NCBI GenBank assembly: GCA_032622095.1
Contig: CP136065.1
Span: 53,253,949 to 53,317,948 of the forward strand
Direction: 5' to 3'
Source of the DNA: Siphonodentalium dalli
Taxonomy: Eukaryota; Mollusca; Scaphopoda; Gadilida; Siphonodentaliidae
DNA: 64,000 nucleotides
Position numbers and translations under genes: made by a program. Positions 47,366-58,534 of the stretch are shown here, in pieces; the first letter of the stretch is position 1; each line of letters opens with the position of its first letter. Under the pieces are notes generated by a model, which did not search any database, was not told the DNA's origin, and was given only the letters and a program-made list of their open reading frames with translations.

Positions 47366-48208
47366 TTTTGTACATCTTTATTTATTCTTGACAACTTTCA
47401 CAACTGCGATGAGATGCTAATTGATATCGCACGAATACATCATATGTAGTTAATTGGAGCAATATCTTCTCTCTAGAAAATGGCGCATTTGCTAATTGTG
47501 TTATACATATCTCGACACAATAGACGCCTGCGTGGTAGCACAGTTGCTTTGAACTTGTAGCTTCGGCAGTGATTAATACTCGTAGTGTGTCAGGGCGGGA
47601 CGGCTCCTCGGATGGGAATCTATCATTTCTTGGGTCAAAATTTATACCTGACAGGACATTAGTTGGAATTGATTGATATTCCACTTAATATTTAGAATGA
47701 GATTTCTTTTTTTTTGTTGCCAAAAGTGGAATATTTTCCAACAAAGATATTGGTTGAAATGGTCAACGGTTGGACATCTTCCAACAATTCCATGTAATTG
47801 GGGTGTGTTTGTACGTTTCTTATACATCTTTATTTAGACTTGACGACTTTCACAACTGCGATATCGACGAACACATCATAGGTAGTTAATTGGAGCGATC
47901 TATAGAGCGCATATTTTGCTAATTGTGTTATACATATTTCGACAAGATAGAGACACATGCGTGGATTCACACTTAGTTTGAACTTATAGCTATGGCAGTG
48001 ATTGATACCAGTAGCATGTCAGGGCGGGGTGGGCTCGTCAAATGGGTTTCTATGTTGGGTTGTACCCAGTGGCGTGATGCCTTTGGCAAAATTCTTATCT
48101 GACACATCGGTTGGAAATCTGATACAATTTGCTCCGATAGTTTGATTTTCAACATGTCCTTGCGCGCAAGTACGCACATAATCGACCTATAATGTGAAAT
48201 AGGTACAT
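47366..48208 (-). repeat. Two diverged tandem copies of a roughly 450-bp segment of unknown nature
   Basis: 47366-47690 and about 47815-48110 share ACATCTTTATTTA, CAACTGCGAT, GTTAATTGGAGC, GCTAATTGTGTTATACATAT, GGCAGTGATT and GTCAGGGCGGG. On the minus strand both encode related peptides containing EICITQLA and YDVFV (47382-47684, and around 47860-47960). A third copy at 50246-50896 keeps a 166-codon frame. I do not recognise the protein. It may be a decayed repeated exon or part of a retroelement. Confidence 0.6.
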
Positions 48209-48524
48209 CATGTGATTATTTGATTCAGAAATAATCAGATGATGGACGCATATCCGTTATTTCGTTTTATAGCGCGGACCACAGCGAAAACACATGTAAA
48301 AGAGCGTACACCTTAAAAGTCGTGGGTTGGCTTATTTTTGACATTGTCAGCACATAATCTGATGAGAATCTCCTCATTATAAGTCGATAAGGTGGCTAAA
48401 ATGCTCTCATTTTTAGCACATTATTGACTCAAAATCAGGCAATTCTAAGCAGATTATCTACCTAAAATAAGTTCTTTACATGCAGATAATGTTCGGATTT
48501 TCGGGAGAACAGGCTGTTGATTTT
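48166..48524 (+). mobile_element. CAACATATCC family with 9-bp target duplication
   Basis: AACATGTCCTTGCGCGCA to GGGAGAACAGGCTG, flanked by TTGATTTTC on both sides (about 48143-48151 by copy position in the left flank and 48512-48520 on the right). The left part of this insertion is included in the duplicated segment 50246-50896. The duplication therefore happened after the insertion. Confidence 0.72.
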
Positions 48525-48604
48525 CTACCCAGTATTTCTAATGAAAGTTGTGTGTTTTAGACAAACAGTCGAATCCGTTTCTACTTTCGGTCAAATATTT
48601 TAAC

Positions 48605-48785
48605 TGAAGTGGCCATCGGGTGTTTCCAACCATAAGGGTGTCAGGCTGGAAATTTCCATATATTGGTAGTCTTGTGGTGGCAAATGAAAGTTCCACAATT
48701 GGAGAATTAAGGTCTGGTTCAAGTGAGTGCACTTGAAACGTCTTATATGGACATCCCCAACGGAAACACCATAGACGCGTCACTG
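48605..48785 (+). repeat. Dispersed repeat shared with 57695-57895
   Basis: CCAACCATAAGGGTGTCAGG, GGAAATTTCCA, GCAAATGAAA and TGGACATCCCCAA are collinear with the second copy. Confidence 0.65.
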
Positions 48786-49434
48786 GTCGCGCTAATGTTT
48801 GCAAACATAATGCCTCTTAACCGCCCATTGGTTCAGTTGTAACAATGACATGTATTCCTCAAGAAATAACCCAATATATCGATGACATACTGCACGAAAA
48901 TGACACGATTATTCATTTGTATATACCGTGGCAATGGCGCGGCTGATGGGTTATTGTATAACTTAGTGCAGGAGACGACAAGAAGTCTCACACCCTGTAA
49001 AGTGTATACTGTAGAAACACAAATTTAAGCTAAATGGATGACATCGACATGCACTTTATCTGGTGAGTTATGTTGCTGCTGCTTACCAAATGAGCACTCG
49101 GTTCTGCGTCAACGAAACTGACACAGGGACCTGAATTCGGAATAAGGATGAAGGACGATTTATCGATATTCTCGCTTACTTGGGTGTAAAATGCGATGTG
49201 CATCCGATAGTGTGAATTACATTATCGACGAGGAGTATTTACAACTACATCTGTCTCTGTCAATTATCTTCCGGCAATTAAGACTCCCACTCATTGGATC
49301 GTTTACTTAGAAAATCGACTGTATTGACTCGTGTCTGTGGGAGCCAAATCGGGCGAATGAGTTCATTTATTCAAATCTCATGCTGCACTTATTTGTCTCC
49401 CCGGACCTCATTTGTTATAGATGTCGCGTGTGAG
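48786..49434. other. Non-genic sequence
   Basis: Nothing recognised before the duplicated LINE segment. Confidence 0.5.
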
Positions 49435-50245
49435 CACCCATTTGGTTGGGTATTTTTTTTAATCGCACAACAGAGAGAGAGAGAGAGAGAGAGATAGGGA
49501 GAGAGTGAAAGAGAAAGGAATATGACTGATTTTTATTTTAAATGTTTTCAGGACTCCATAAAGGTCAAGTTTTATGAAACATTTGTTTTCGTATGACTAT
49601 ATTGTATAAATAACAGGTTTGGATCCACGTGTGGGCCCGGGGTAGAATATGCCTACCGCCCCACTGCGATGGGTAAGAACCCCCTAACGTGGCACCCTGT
49701 TTGCCACGGAGTGCATCCCGTGCGGTGTGTGTAGGAGTCCTGGTGGTACTAGAGCGGCCGTACCGCGTGAGGCATCGACCTACGGATACGGCTGAGCTGA
49801 TGGTCCACTTTGTTCTACAAAGTTGCAGCTAACAGCTATTGAACAAACACCAAAAACATTGAATAGTAGCAGAGCAGGTTTGAGACCCCGCGATATCTCC
49901 GACTCTTCTGAGTTAGTATACCACCGGGCGTTACTGATGTACTCAGATTTTATAAGACAGTTGATGAACTAAACGTTCCCTTGCATAGTTATATTTTGAC
50001 TTTCAATCGGTGCGTACATTCGCCGGCATTGAAGTTTGGATATATGAATATAGATTTGTCTACATAAGTTCCAGACCCCTTACGATATTTTAAATGTCAT
50101 GGGTATGGCCATGACCAGGAAAATTATAACCGTAAATAAACCATATTTGCCCGCTGTTCTATTTCTGGTCATGGTCATATGGATTGTACTAAACCAAAAC
50201 AAGTGCTCAAACTGTCAAGGTTCACATTCTGCAATGGATTGTTCA
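49435..50245 (+). mobile_element. LINE 5' segment with gag-like zinc knuckles, upstream copy
   Basis: Starts CACCCATTTGGTTGGG with a GA microsatellite (49471-49494). A GC-richer leader with GGGCCCGGGGTAGAATATGC and GGTGGTACTAGAGCGG follows (49630-49800). The end (about 50075-50245) encodes remnants of three CCHC knuckles, the third as CSNCQGSHSAMDC. This arrangement is typical of ORF1 of Jockey/CR1-like LINEs. It is broken off at GATTGTTCA and fused to the segment at 50246. It is nearly identical to 50900-51703. Confidence 0.75.
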
Positions 50246-50896
50246 GCAGTGATTAATACTCGTAGTGTGTCGGGGCGGGACGGCTCCTCGGATGGGAATC
50301 TATCATTTCTTGGGTCAAACTTTATGCCTGACGGGACATTAGTTGGAATTGATTGATATTCCACTTAGTATTTAGAATGAGATTTCTTTTTCTTTCTTTT
50401 TTTGTTGCCAAAAGTGGAATATTTTCCAACAAAGATATCGGTTGAAATGGTCAACGGTTGGACATCTTCCAACAATTCCATGTAATTGGGGTGTGTTTGT
50501 ACTTTTCTTATACATCTGTATTTAGACTTGACGACTTTCACAACTGCGATATCAACGAACACATCATAGTTAGTTAATTGGAGCGATCTATAGAGCGCAT
50601 ATTTTGCTAATTGTGTTATACATATTTCGACAAGATAGAGACACCTGCGTGGATTCACACTTAGTTTGAACTTATAGCTATGGCAGTGATTGGTACCAGT
50701 AGCGTGCCAGGGCGGGTTGGGCTCGTCAAATTGGTTTCTATGTTGGGTTGTAGCCAGGGGCCTGATGCCTTTGGCAAAATTCTTATCTGACAAATCGGTT
50801 GGAAATCTTATACCATTTGCTCCGATAGTTTGATTTTCAACATGTCCTTGCGCGCAAGTACGCACACAATCGACATATAATGTGAAATAGGTACAT
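50246..50896 (-). repeat. Duplicated segment of unknown nature inserted between two LINE copies
   Basis: Close copy of 47563-48208. The minus-strand frame 50365-50865 (166 codons) contains EICITQLAKYALYRS, YDVFVDIAVVKVVKS and a lysine-rich end. This frame is longer here than in the other copy, which has stops. No domain recognised. Transfer of the right-hand boundary inside a CAACATATCC element (TGAAATAGGTACAT) marks the copy end. Confidence 0.7.
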
Positions 50897-50899
50897 ACA

Positions 50900-52560
50900 C
50901 ACCCATTTGGTTGGGTATTTTTTTTAATCGCACAACAGAGAGAGAGAGAGAGATAGGGAGAGAGTGAAAGAGAAAGGAATATGACTGATTTTTATTTTAA
51001 ATGTTTTCAGGACTCCATAAAGGTCAAGTTTTATGAAACATTTGTTTTCGTATGACTATATTGTATAAATAACAGGTTTGGATCCACGTGTGGGCCCGGT
51101 GTAGAATATGCCTACCGCCACACTGCGATGGGTAAGAGCCCCCTAAGTGGCACCCTGTTTGCCATGGAGTGCATCCCGTGCGGTGTGTGTAGGAGTCATG
51201 GTGGTACTAGAGCGGTCGTACCGCGTGAGGCATCGACCTACGGATACGGCTGAGCTGATGGTCCACTTTGTTCCACAAAGTTGCAGCTAACAGCTATTGA
51301 ACAAACACCAAAAACATTGAATAGTAGCAGAGCAGGTTTGAGACCCCGCGATATCTCCGACTCTTCTGAGTTAGTATACCACCGGGCGTTACTGGTGTAC
51401 TCAGATTTTATAAGACAGTTGATGAACTAAACGTTCCCTTGCATAGTTATATTTTGACTTTCAATCGGTGCGAACATTCGCCGGCATTGAAGTTTGGATA
51501 TATGAATATAGATTTGTCTACATAAGTTCCAGACCCCTTACGATATTTTAAATGTCATGGGTATGGCCATGACCAGGAACATTGTAACCGTAAATAAATC
51601 ATATTTGCCCGCTGTTCTGTTTCTGGTCATGGTCATATGGATTGTACTAAACCAAAAAAAGTGCTAAAACTGTCAAGGTTCACATTCTGCAATGGATTGT
51701 TCATGTCCCATATGGAACTATGAATTGAAAATTGAACGATGTAAGGCTGAGAAATATCTATCGTATTTCGATGTAAAGAAAATAGTTGGTGCTCGACCAT
51801 CAATTCATCCAGTCTGGCTATTGTTTCTACAACAAATTGTGCTGATGTCACCCAGACAGACAGCAGCCAGACCGCACCATTCATGTATCACAGTCCATGG
51901 AAAAGTATACTGACGATGCACTCGTTTCTCACAAACAATCCACTCAAGTTGAGCCAGTTACTTCAACACAGTCTATTCGTGTTGATGTTACTGCTTCACA
52001 ACAGAAATCGCATGTTGCTTGAAACAAAAATCGCCATAGTCACTCCAACGTTTATACGCTCAGAAAGAGACGTTCATATTTGAATCATGAAAACCTGACC
52101 AGATGCTTGATGAAAAACGATATTAACACCACAATGCACCAAACAGTATATGTGGATTGAGGCTGTCATGCGCCCTTCATTAAATATTATAAATACCTTA
52201 TCAATGCAAAATCAGATGTTAAAAGCTACTTTACATATTTCGATGTGGCTCCTTGGTAATTTCGTGTTATTTATTTGCTATTTATTATGTATTTGTTTTA
52301 CTTCTTTTATACGTGTTATATTCTGTTTGCACACTAGTCTCTTCTTGATTTTATATCACAGAGTCCAATGGATGAAACATTCATATTGGGTGCTTTTATT
52401 TGTACATAGCTCATTGTTTTAATCTAATCCACTGTCTGATTTATCTAGACAGTTGCTTCGTTCCGATCTTTTTTATACCTGATTCTGTTCTTATTCGTGA
52501 TATGGCCTAGCGGCTAAAACGACGTTAAACCCTCAATCAATGAATCAATCAAACAGGTTT
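50900..52560 (+). mobile_element. Degraded LINE: leader, ORF1 zinc-knuckle region and 3' tail
   Basis: 50900-51703 repeats 49435-50245. It then continues with CPIWNYELKIERC and FDVKKIVGARP (51700-51810), as expected after the knuckles of LINE ORF1 proteins. Knuckles 1 and 2 have each lost their first cysteine (Tyr, Phe), and a frameshift or stop follows each. No reverse transcriptase is present between ORF1 and the 3' end, so the body is deleted. The tail at 52499-52555 contains GATATGGCCTAGCGGCTAAA, ACGTTAAACCC and TCAATCAATGAATCAATCAA, a terminus seen in mollusc LINE/SINE families. Confidence 0.72.
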
Positions 52561-53091
52561 GGAACGAGAAGGGCCATCTTAAGGAAATTGAAAGAAAATG
52601 TGAGGTATACTGATTGACTTACTTTGTCTATCTGTCCGTCCTGGCTTATATCTCAGTTAAGGCTTATCCGATCTGAATGAAATTTGGTATGGACCATCGC
52701 CACCATGACTAATTTCATCAAAGGGACAATGACGATGTTCGCGTTTTCCACTCGAGTATTATCCTTCTGTGTGTTATCCTAGAATAATAGTGTTCTTTTT
52801 GTCCACCCGTGCGAGTCTCAGCCACGGGTTATACGATTTTGCTGAAATTTCGGATGGTTATATACCATCACAAGGCCATTCAGTGATGTGTTGCCGATGT
52901 TCGACTTTTCTGTTTTAGAGTTATTTTTCCTTTGATTATCTTTTGGTTCCGTCCTGCCCATGTTTAATTCAGCACCGAGGGGTTATGCCAGTACCAGAGG
53001 TGCAACCCCTTGCTGAATGTTATATATATTTATCTAAAATAATCTCGATGTTTTAGAGGTACACTAGGGCAGCAGTAATATGTTTTGTCAG
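52561..53091. repeat. Degenerate dispersed repeat
   Basis: Two loosely similar parts each contain a CAG(T/C)YA(A/C)GG(C/G)TTAT(C/A)CGAT-like block followed by TGAAATTT(G/C)G (about 52655 and 52815). The pattern resembles conserved 3' parts of dispersed invertebrate repeats. Confidence 0.45.
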
Positions 53092-53491
53092 TTATCCCTT
53101 TACCCAACAAACCGGCCAAAACCGGCCAAATAAAGCTTCAACAGCCTAAAATATCTTCGGTCTGTCTCAATAGAACCATACAAATATGGATATCATTGGA
53201 ACCGGCTCCTTGACCACATTGTGATAGTTACAGTTATGCCCTGTGCCAATGCATTCTCTTATATATGCGAGTCGACCATAGGTCGCCTCGCATATATAAG
53301 AGAATGCATTGGCCTAAAAAAAATCTTTTTTTAACACTTTTTACCATTTTTTCTTACATTCTTTAACAATTTTTTAAATTTTAATGTGTTAAGCCAATGC
53401 ATTCTCTTATATATGCGAGGCGACCTATGGTCGACTCGCATATATAATAGAATGCATTGGCACAGGGCCGTTCTGTTGGGTAAAGGGTTAT
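53092..53491 (-). mobile_element. Twin-hairpin family, full copy in a TTAT target
   Basis: 400 bp with CCCTTTACCCAACA and TGTTGGGTAAAGGG ends and both hairpins (about 53246-53312 and 53394-53460). The flanking tetranucleotide is TTAT on both sides instead of TTAA. Confidence 0.9.
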
Positions 53492-54782
53492 TCGAGAAAA
53501 TTATGACGTTCTTCGGTATATATTTTATAGGCCACATTTGGTGTTTCAAAATTTTTCAGTGGAGCCAAAAACAAACACTGTTAAATTATATATTGTATAT
53601 TGTTGCAACCAAATGTCTAGAGCCATGCTTACATCATTAAAACAATGGACCCCATACTTATTAAGTGATTTAATCGTTTGGAAACTGGTTTTGCACAATT
53701 GTGAGAACAAGTTATTTTATAAACGCTTTGCTGTATATGTTAACCTCGTTAAGCATATAACATACACGAAATACGTCGACTAATGCTGATGTAAATTCCG
53801 CAGACAATTGAGGTTCCAGAACCGTTAATAAGTAGTTGATATATGAGTGATCTCCACTGTGCCATAGGCTATTACGTTTTACTATACTATTAATAACATA
53901 TGACCAATCTCTACCAGAGCCCACCAGTCCGACTTACTTTCTGACTATGTACCCGACTGGGTATCAGCTGAAACGTTATGACTTCTATGGCGGAGACCAC
54001 GTGCAATTTTCAAGTTGAGAGTGGATTTTTTTGTCTGTTTTGGTGAGAACAAAATCACAAGTACTTGTTAATAGGTCGGAACTGTAAATCAGAAGGTTCT
54101 GCTGATAAATTTCGTCTGCTCATTAACAATGAAAGGTTTCGATAGATTGATCGTGTTACACCCGAGAGGAAGGGTTTCGTGTGGGTTTGTACATACAAAT
54201 TAACCAGGAAAGCGGATCACACAAGTGTACGAAATACTGCTTGGATTCTATCAGCATTTTTAGAACCTATGGTGCGAAATTGTACAAAACCTGATTTAAT
54301 ATTTTGTGGTCTGAATACGGGCAATTCATAGCACTATACTCACGCGGTGTATATACGGATATCGCGGAAGGCCACAACATGTGGGTAAAATATTGCCAGT
54401 AAAAAGTATCGTTCTTATCCATTAATCAATCTGCATGGAGTTTGCTGGTCCATAATTCACGTTAGCCCCATGGTGCATGCTCGCCTGTCAAAATAAGGGA
54501 ACACTCAACACGCTGGTAATTTTTCAGGCAATTCGCCGTACATAACTGTAGTTTGCTGGGGTATGAACGATAAACTACTTATAAAATGTATTTGCCTAAT
54601 AGTTACATTCCCAGTGAATTATGTGCAAATTCCTCAATTGTTATATCACTGACAGCCCAAATTAGCCTTCATGTGTGAATGCACACACAATGCCTTCCCT
54701 GTTGCTGTTGCACAATATTGCGGAATATACACTGACGTTGAATGGGCCACTCACTAATAATTCAATGAGTTCCAATTAACCG
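53492..54782. other. Non-genic sequence
   Basis: About 1.3 kb without a recognised gene or repeat. Confidence 0.5.
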
Positions 54783-54980
54783 TGTATTTACTAATGGATT
54801 ATCCCACCACGATATAACAGTGTATATTATAATTGTCTATTATTAAATGGATGCTCATGAATTATGAGCAGATGACAGACAGAAAAACAGATAATATACG
54901 AACAGAATAACTCATATTCATTTGTGGGAAATGTACAGATAATAGACGTGTTTCGCATAATGAACTTCCAATTGTGTAAC
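54783..54980 (+). mobile_element. CCCTTTCTATACTAAA family, partial copy
   Basis: ACTAATGGATTATCCCACCA and GAGCAGATGACAGACAG match 16243-16345. The right half is diverged. Confidence 0.65.
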
Positions 54981-55397
54981 ACGTCACTAGAATTTGTGTT
55001 ATTTCTATCCGTTGTCGTATTTTCCTATTCGATGTTACGATTACGGTTTCGGATTTTCAAAAAAACTCACAAATACATCATATAGTAATAAGTTTGCGAT
55101 CGTGTCCGGTGTCACAGCTCCTGGGTGTTGGTCCCGGCTCCTGGGTGTTGGAGATGATTCTGAGATTATGTCCTTATATTGTGATCGACATGTGGTCTTA
55201 ATATTTACCTGTTAGTGGCAATCAAAACGTTCGTTGTCGTAAAACGCGAGCATCTTGCCAACACAAAGCGCTTAGCTATGACCTGATGGCAACATAATTA
55301 CTGCGAGTGGCAAGCACGATTGTCTCACAAACAGACTCGTATTCGTCAATACTGGGAAAAGGTTTTGGACCGTCCGAAAAATTTACGACTACAATAA
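54981..55397. other. Non-genic sequence
   Basis: An 18-bp direct repeat (GGCTCCTGGGTGTTGG type) lies at about 55119-55152. Nothing else seen. Confidence 0.5.
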
Positions 55398-55862
55398 CAC
55401 GGTGGGGAATCACGTGGTTTCGAATTGATGAGTATCACGCATTAAAAATGACCGAGGCATCTAAAACGCGACCAGACGCGAGGAAAAGGGGTACTAAACT
55501 AAGATATGACATATTACATATTATTAGGACAGCTAAGAGCAGATGCTATACTATTTTCAAACAAACTGATACCTCATTTATGTCCAAATTCATATTTGTT
55601 TGCTCTTACATTCTGACCAAAGTTGTCAGTCGAAGGATTCTCCAAGATGTATGGACTGGTGCATTCCACGCACCTCCGACTGGCAACTTTGGTCAGAATG
55701 TTATAGAACAAATAAGGTATCCAATTGTTTAAAAAATAAAGTAGCATTATGCTCGTAACAGTCAAGCTGCTAAGTTGTGTGTCAGTTCCTCGTATATTAT
55801 GTTTTTGTGCGTTTGAATACGTGGTACTCACCAACCTCGAAACCACGTGATTCCTCACCGTG
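55398..55862. mobile_element. Inverted-repeat element with a second hairpin inside
   Basis: The ends (55398-55440 and 55820-55862) are inverted copies: CACGGTGGGGAATCACGTGG and CACGGTGAGGAATCACGTGG, then TTTCGA and GATGAGTATCACG or TGGTGAGTACCACG. A separate 25-bp inverted pair, ACATTCTGACCAAAGTTG and complement, lies at 55608-55703. The plus frame 55307-55732 (141 codons) spans these and is not supported as a gene. Confidence 0.78.
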
Positions 55863-56217
55863 AATAAGCTATTCGTAATATTTATGTCGAGGTTCAGTAT
55901 GCGAAAGGTGTCTAATCAGTTCAACATATGATCGAACATGATGTACTTTTTTCCACTTTTCCCAAAGGGTGAGGTTACTGTATTTTGCCAAAGTATGGAA
56001 ACATGTACACTGAAATAAAGAAAGTATAAATTATAACTATTATAATAGAATACAGTTTGATCCAGTGCTTGTATATTGCTGTATAAGCGCAATCATTTTT
56101 GTTTCCACCAACGCAGCACTAATCTCAGCAACCCTCAGTGTTTACGTCACTAGCATGAGACTACTCAAGTACAAGTCAAATGAAACGGAATTTAGTTCGG
56201 GATGCAAGCATAATATA
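55863..56217. other. Non-genic sequence
   Basis: Nothing recognised. Confidence 0.5.
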
Positions 56218-56440
56218 GCGTGTCTGTCATTTGCCGAATGAGGTCCCCAGAGGATGAATTTAATGACGCTATCCCACATAGCGGGCTAGCATCACTAAGT
56301 TCACCCTCTGGGGACCTCATTCTGCTTAGGCATTATCTTCTCTGGAAAGTATCTTTATTATCAAATTTCTATAGAAACTTAGATGCTATTTCTTTTTTAG
56401 TTTAGTTTCTCTATGTCCCCAAATTGGCAGACGACAAAAT
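56218..56440 (-). mobile_element. Double-hairpin GGGGACC element, truncated copy
   Basis: Starts GTGTCTGTCATTTGCCGAAT with one complete end hairpin (56240-56320). The inner blocks TATCAAATTTCTATAGAAAC and TTTTTTAGTTTAGTTTCTC follow; the second end hairpin is missing. Confidence 0.75.
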
Positions 56441-56639
56441 CTAATTAAAAAACTCAATTAGATATTAATGATAAACCAGTTATCACCCATGTGAATATTC
56501 AATGGGGAAATGACAAATATAAGCTTACACAGCTTACAGCCAGGTCCCTTTCTCATCTCTTATATGCTGGGACACATGCGTTAACATTTTGTAATATATG
56601 TGTTGTAATTCAATTTGTATATGTAAAGATAAATTTTAA

Positions 56640-57710
56640 GATGATTTTAAGATAAATTTATTGATAGATACGCCCACTCGAGGCCGATGTCAAACGAGTT
56701 ACATAAATAAAATGTTATTATAAGTATAGTAACATAAATATATTAATGTTCAACGTTTGGTGATTCACACCGTTTATGTAGAAAGAGTTGGACCATGTTG
56801 CAGATGATATTACATATTTTGGGTTCATCATTTCTAAAGTTGATGAAGAATTTCTGTTGGTCAGCCATATTATTAAAGGTCTGAATATTGTCGCTTATTT
56901 CCGCAAATAAACGTTTTCTTAGATTTTTATAAATGGGGCATCTCATAATGAAGTGTTCTTCGGTTTCTACCTCCATTCCACACTTTTTGCAAATTCTCTC
57001 ATCAGTGGCTACTTTAGGTCGTTTGTGTCTGCCTTTCTCAATTTCCAAAGTATGGTTGCTGATCCGAAGATTTGTGAAAGATAATCTGACGGATAAATTT
57101 TTAACAAGGTTCAAATATGGTTCTATCTGGTATTTGATTTTCGCCATTCTATAGGTTCGCAACTTGTTTTTTATTACCTGATGGTTTTTCGTCGTTGAAT
57201 ATATCTCGTCTAAACAGCATACATGATAAATTTTTAAGTTATCACAAATTTTTCTAATTGATTTCAAGGCTTTATCACCACTATCGAAAAGTTCATTATA
57301 TTTGGGGACTTCCGAGTCAAACGACCATTTATCTGGTATAATACGATCTTCTGATATGTTAGCATATTTGTAAATAAGAGATTCTTCGTCTGTGGTCGAT
57401 GACTTTATTGCAAATTTAACTGCACGAGATATGGCATCATACACAATAGGATATCTACCAAGTTCTGCGCGCACCGCGTGATTCAATGCCATACGATTTG
57501 CACCAAGCGCATATTTACAAAAAACGTATGTGAGTTGTTTCACACGGCACGGTTTCAAGATTGTTCAGATTCACGTCGGAGGCCCATACATCACAAGTTG
57601 ATAACTTTTGTATGTACACACTTGTTATTGAGAATAAAATAATGCTTACACTAAAAAATAGAATATTTTCGTACTTCAGATCAAATTTTTGAATAATTTC
57701 CAACCATAGT
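56640..57710 (-). mobile_element. 5'-truncated LINE fragment (C-terminal end of the reverse transcriptase ORF)
   Basis: Only the last third of a LINE ORF2 and a short 3' region remain (3' end near 56640, where TCAATAAATTTATCTTAA-type sequence occurs on the minus strand). No palm-domain motif such as YADD is present. The 5' boundary is near 57690-57710, next to the dispersed repeat at 57695. Confidence 0.75.
56743..57703 (-). pseudogene. LINE reverse transcriptase, C-terminal part, frameshifted
   Basis: The long minus-strand frame 56743-57558 (271 codons) contains LGANRMALNHAVRAELGRYP near its start and RICKKCGMEVETEEHFIMRC about residues 186-206. The latter fits C-x2-C-x8-H-x4-C and is followed by PIYKNLRKRLF. 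These are the usual end-of-ORF2 signatures of Jockey/CR1-type non-LTR retrotransposons, where the AxRxELGRYP box lies between the thumb region and the terminal zinc finger. The expected preceding residues (VWASDVNLNNLE, THIRFL) are in the overlapping frame 57515-57703, so a frameshift lies near 57535. The annotated Met is only the first ATG of the fragment. Confidence 0.83.
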
Positions 57711-57895
57711 GGGTATCAGGTTGGGAATTTCCAATAGTTCAAATGCTTGAGTTATGAGTTGTAAATTTCCAACACAATGGGGTGCAGTGCAAATGAAATT
57801 TCCCGGACTTGAATATTCGGTCTAATACAAGGGGGTGTATTTGGAAATTCCATGATGGACACCCCCCAAACGGGACCATCTGGACACGTCCCTGT
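57695..57895 (+). repeat. Dispersed repeat shared with 48605-48785
   Basis: CCAACCATAGTGGGTATCAG, GGGAATTTCCA, GCAAATGAAA and TGGACACCCCCCAA parallel the other copy. Confidence 0.65.
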
Positions 57896-58534
57896 ATACA
57901 TTAGACAATATTCCGTCATAACGAATCTGATTCAAAACGTATTGAAACAGCGAGCTTCAAAATCGATGTGTTAACGAGCGAAATCTTCACAAAGATATCT
58001 TAGATAATATACAGGGTTGGTAATTTATTGCCCACATCCACGCCATAGTCTATATGATCCCAAATTTTACCGAGGAATTTTTATATCAACACTCAGACCA
58101 CGGAAGGGAACCATCTGACGTGAAATGTATATATGAGTCAAGGATAACCCATTGGATAACTCCCACGTTCTTACAATTGAGATGAACAATGTCCAATCAC
58201 GCTTTGGATTAGGAGGAAGTTTCTCCACAGAAAATGACTCCGGCTAACAAATTAGTGGCGACGTCTTCTGACAATTTGTTACAAGGAACCCTTCATTTCG
58301 ATCGGTTACACCGGATTAGGTCTATTATAAAAATTATTTGAATGTTCTGGCGGGGCCAATAGATTTGTGGCTGTCAGAAGGCGATGGTATATTGCCATTG
58401 ATTATTCCCTCCAACTTACAAGTCATGCACTGCTAATCGCCACATCTCTAAAGTTGTGAAAAGGCGGTTACATATAGCTGGAGGTATCAATTTTTGGCAA
58501 TACTGCTGTGTGCTGTTAAGTTCGGACCGCCGCC
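57896..58534. other. Likely promoter/5' UTR side of the gene starting at 58535
   Basis: No repeat or coding frame recognised. I cannot place a transcription start. The last ten bases before the ATG (CGCCGCC) give a favourable start context. Confidence 0.35.

Noticed and set aside
52150-52422. 90-codon hydrophobic ORF
   Set aside because: It lies in the 3' non-coding part of the degraded LINE; its hydrophobic residues reflect T-rich sequence.
55307-55732. 141-codon ORF as a gene
   Set aside because: It spans the ends and the inner hairpin of an inverted-repeat element.
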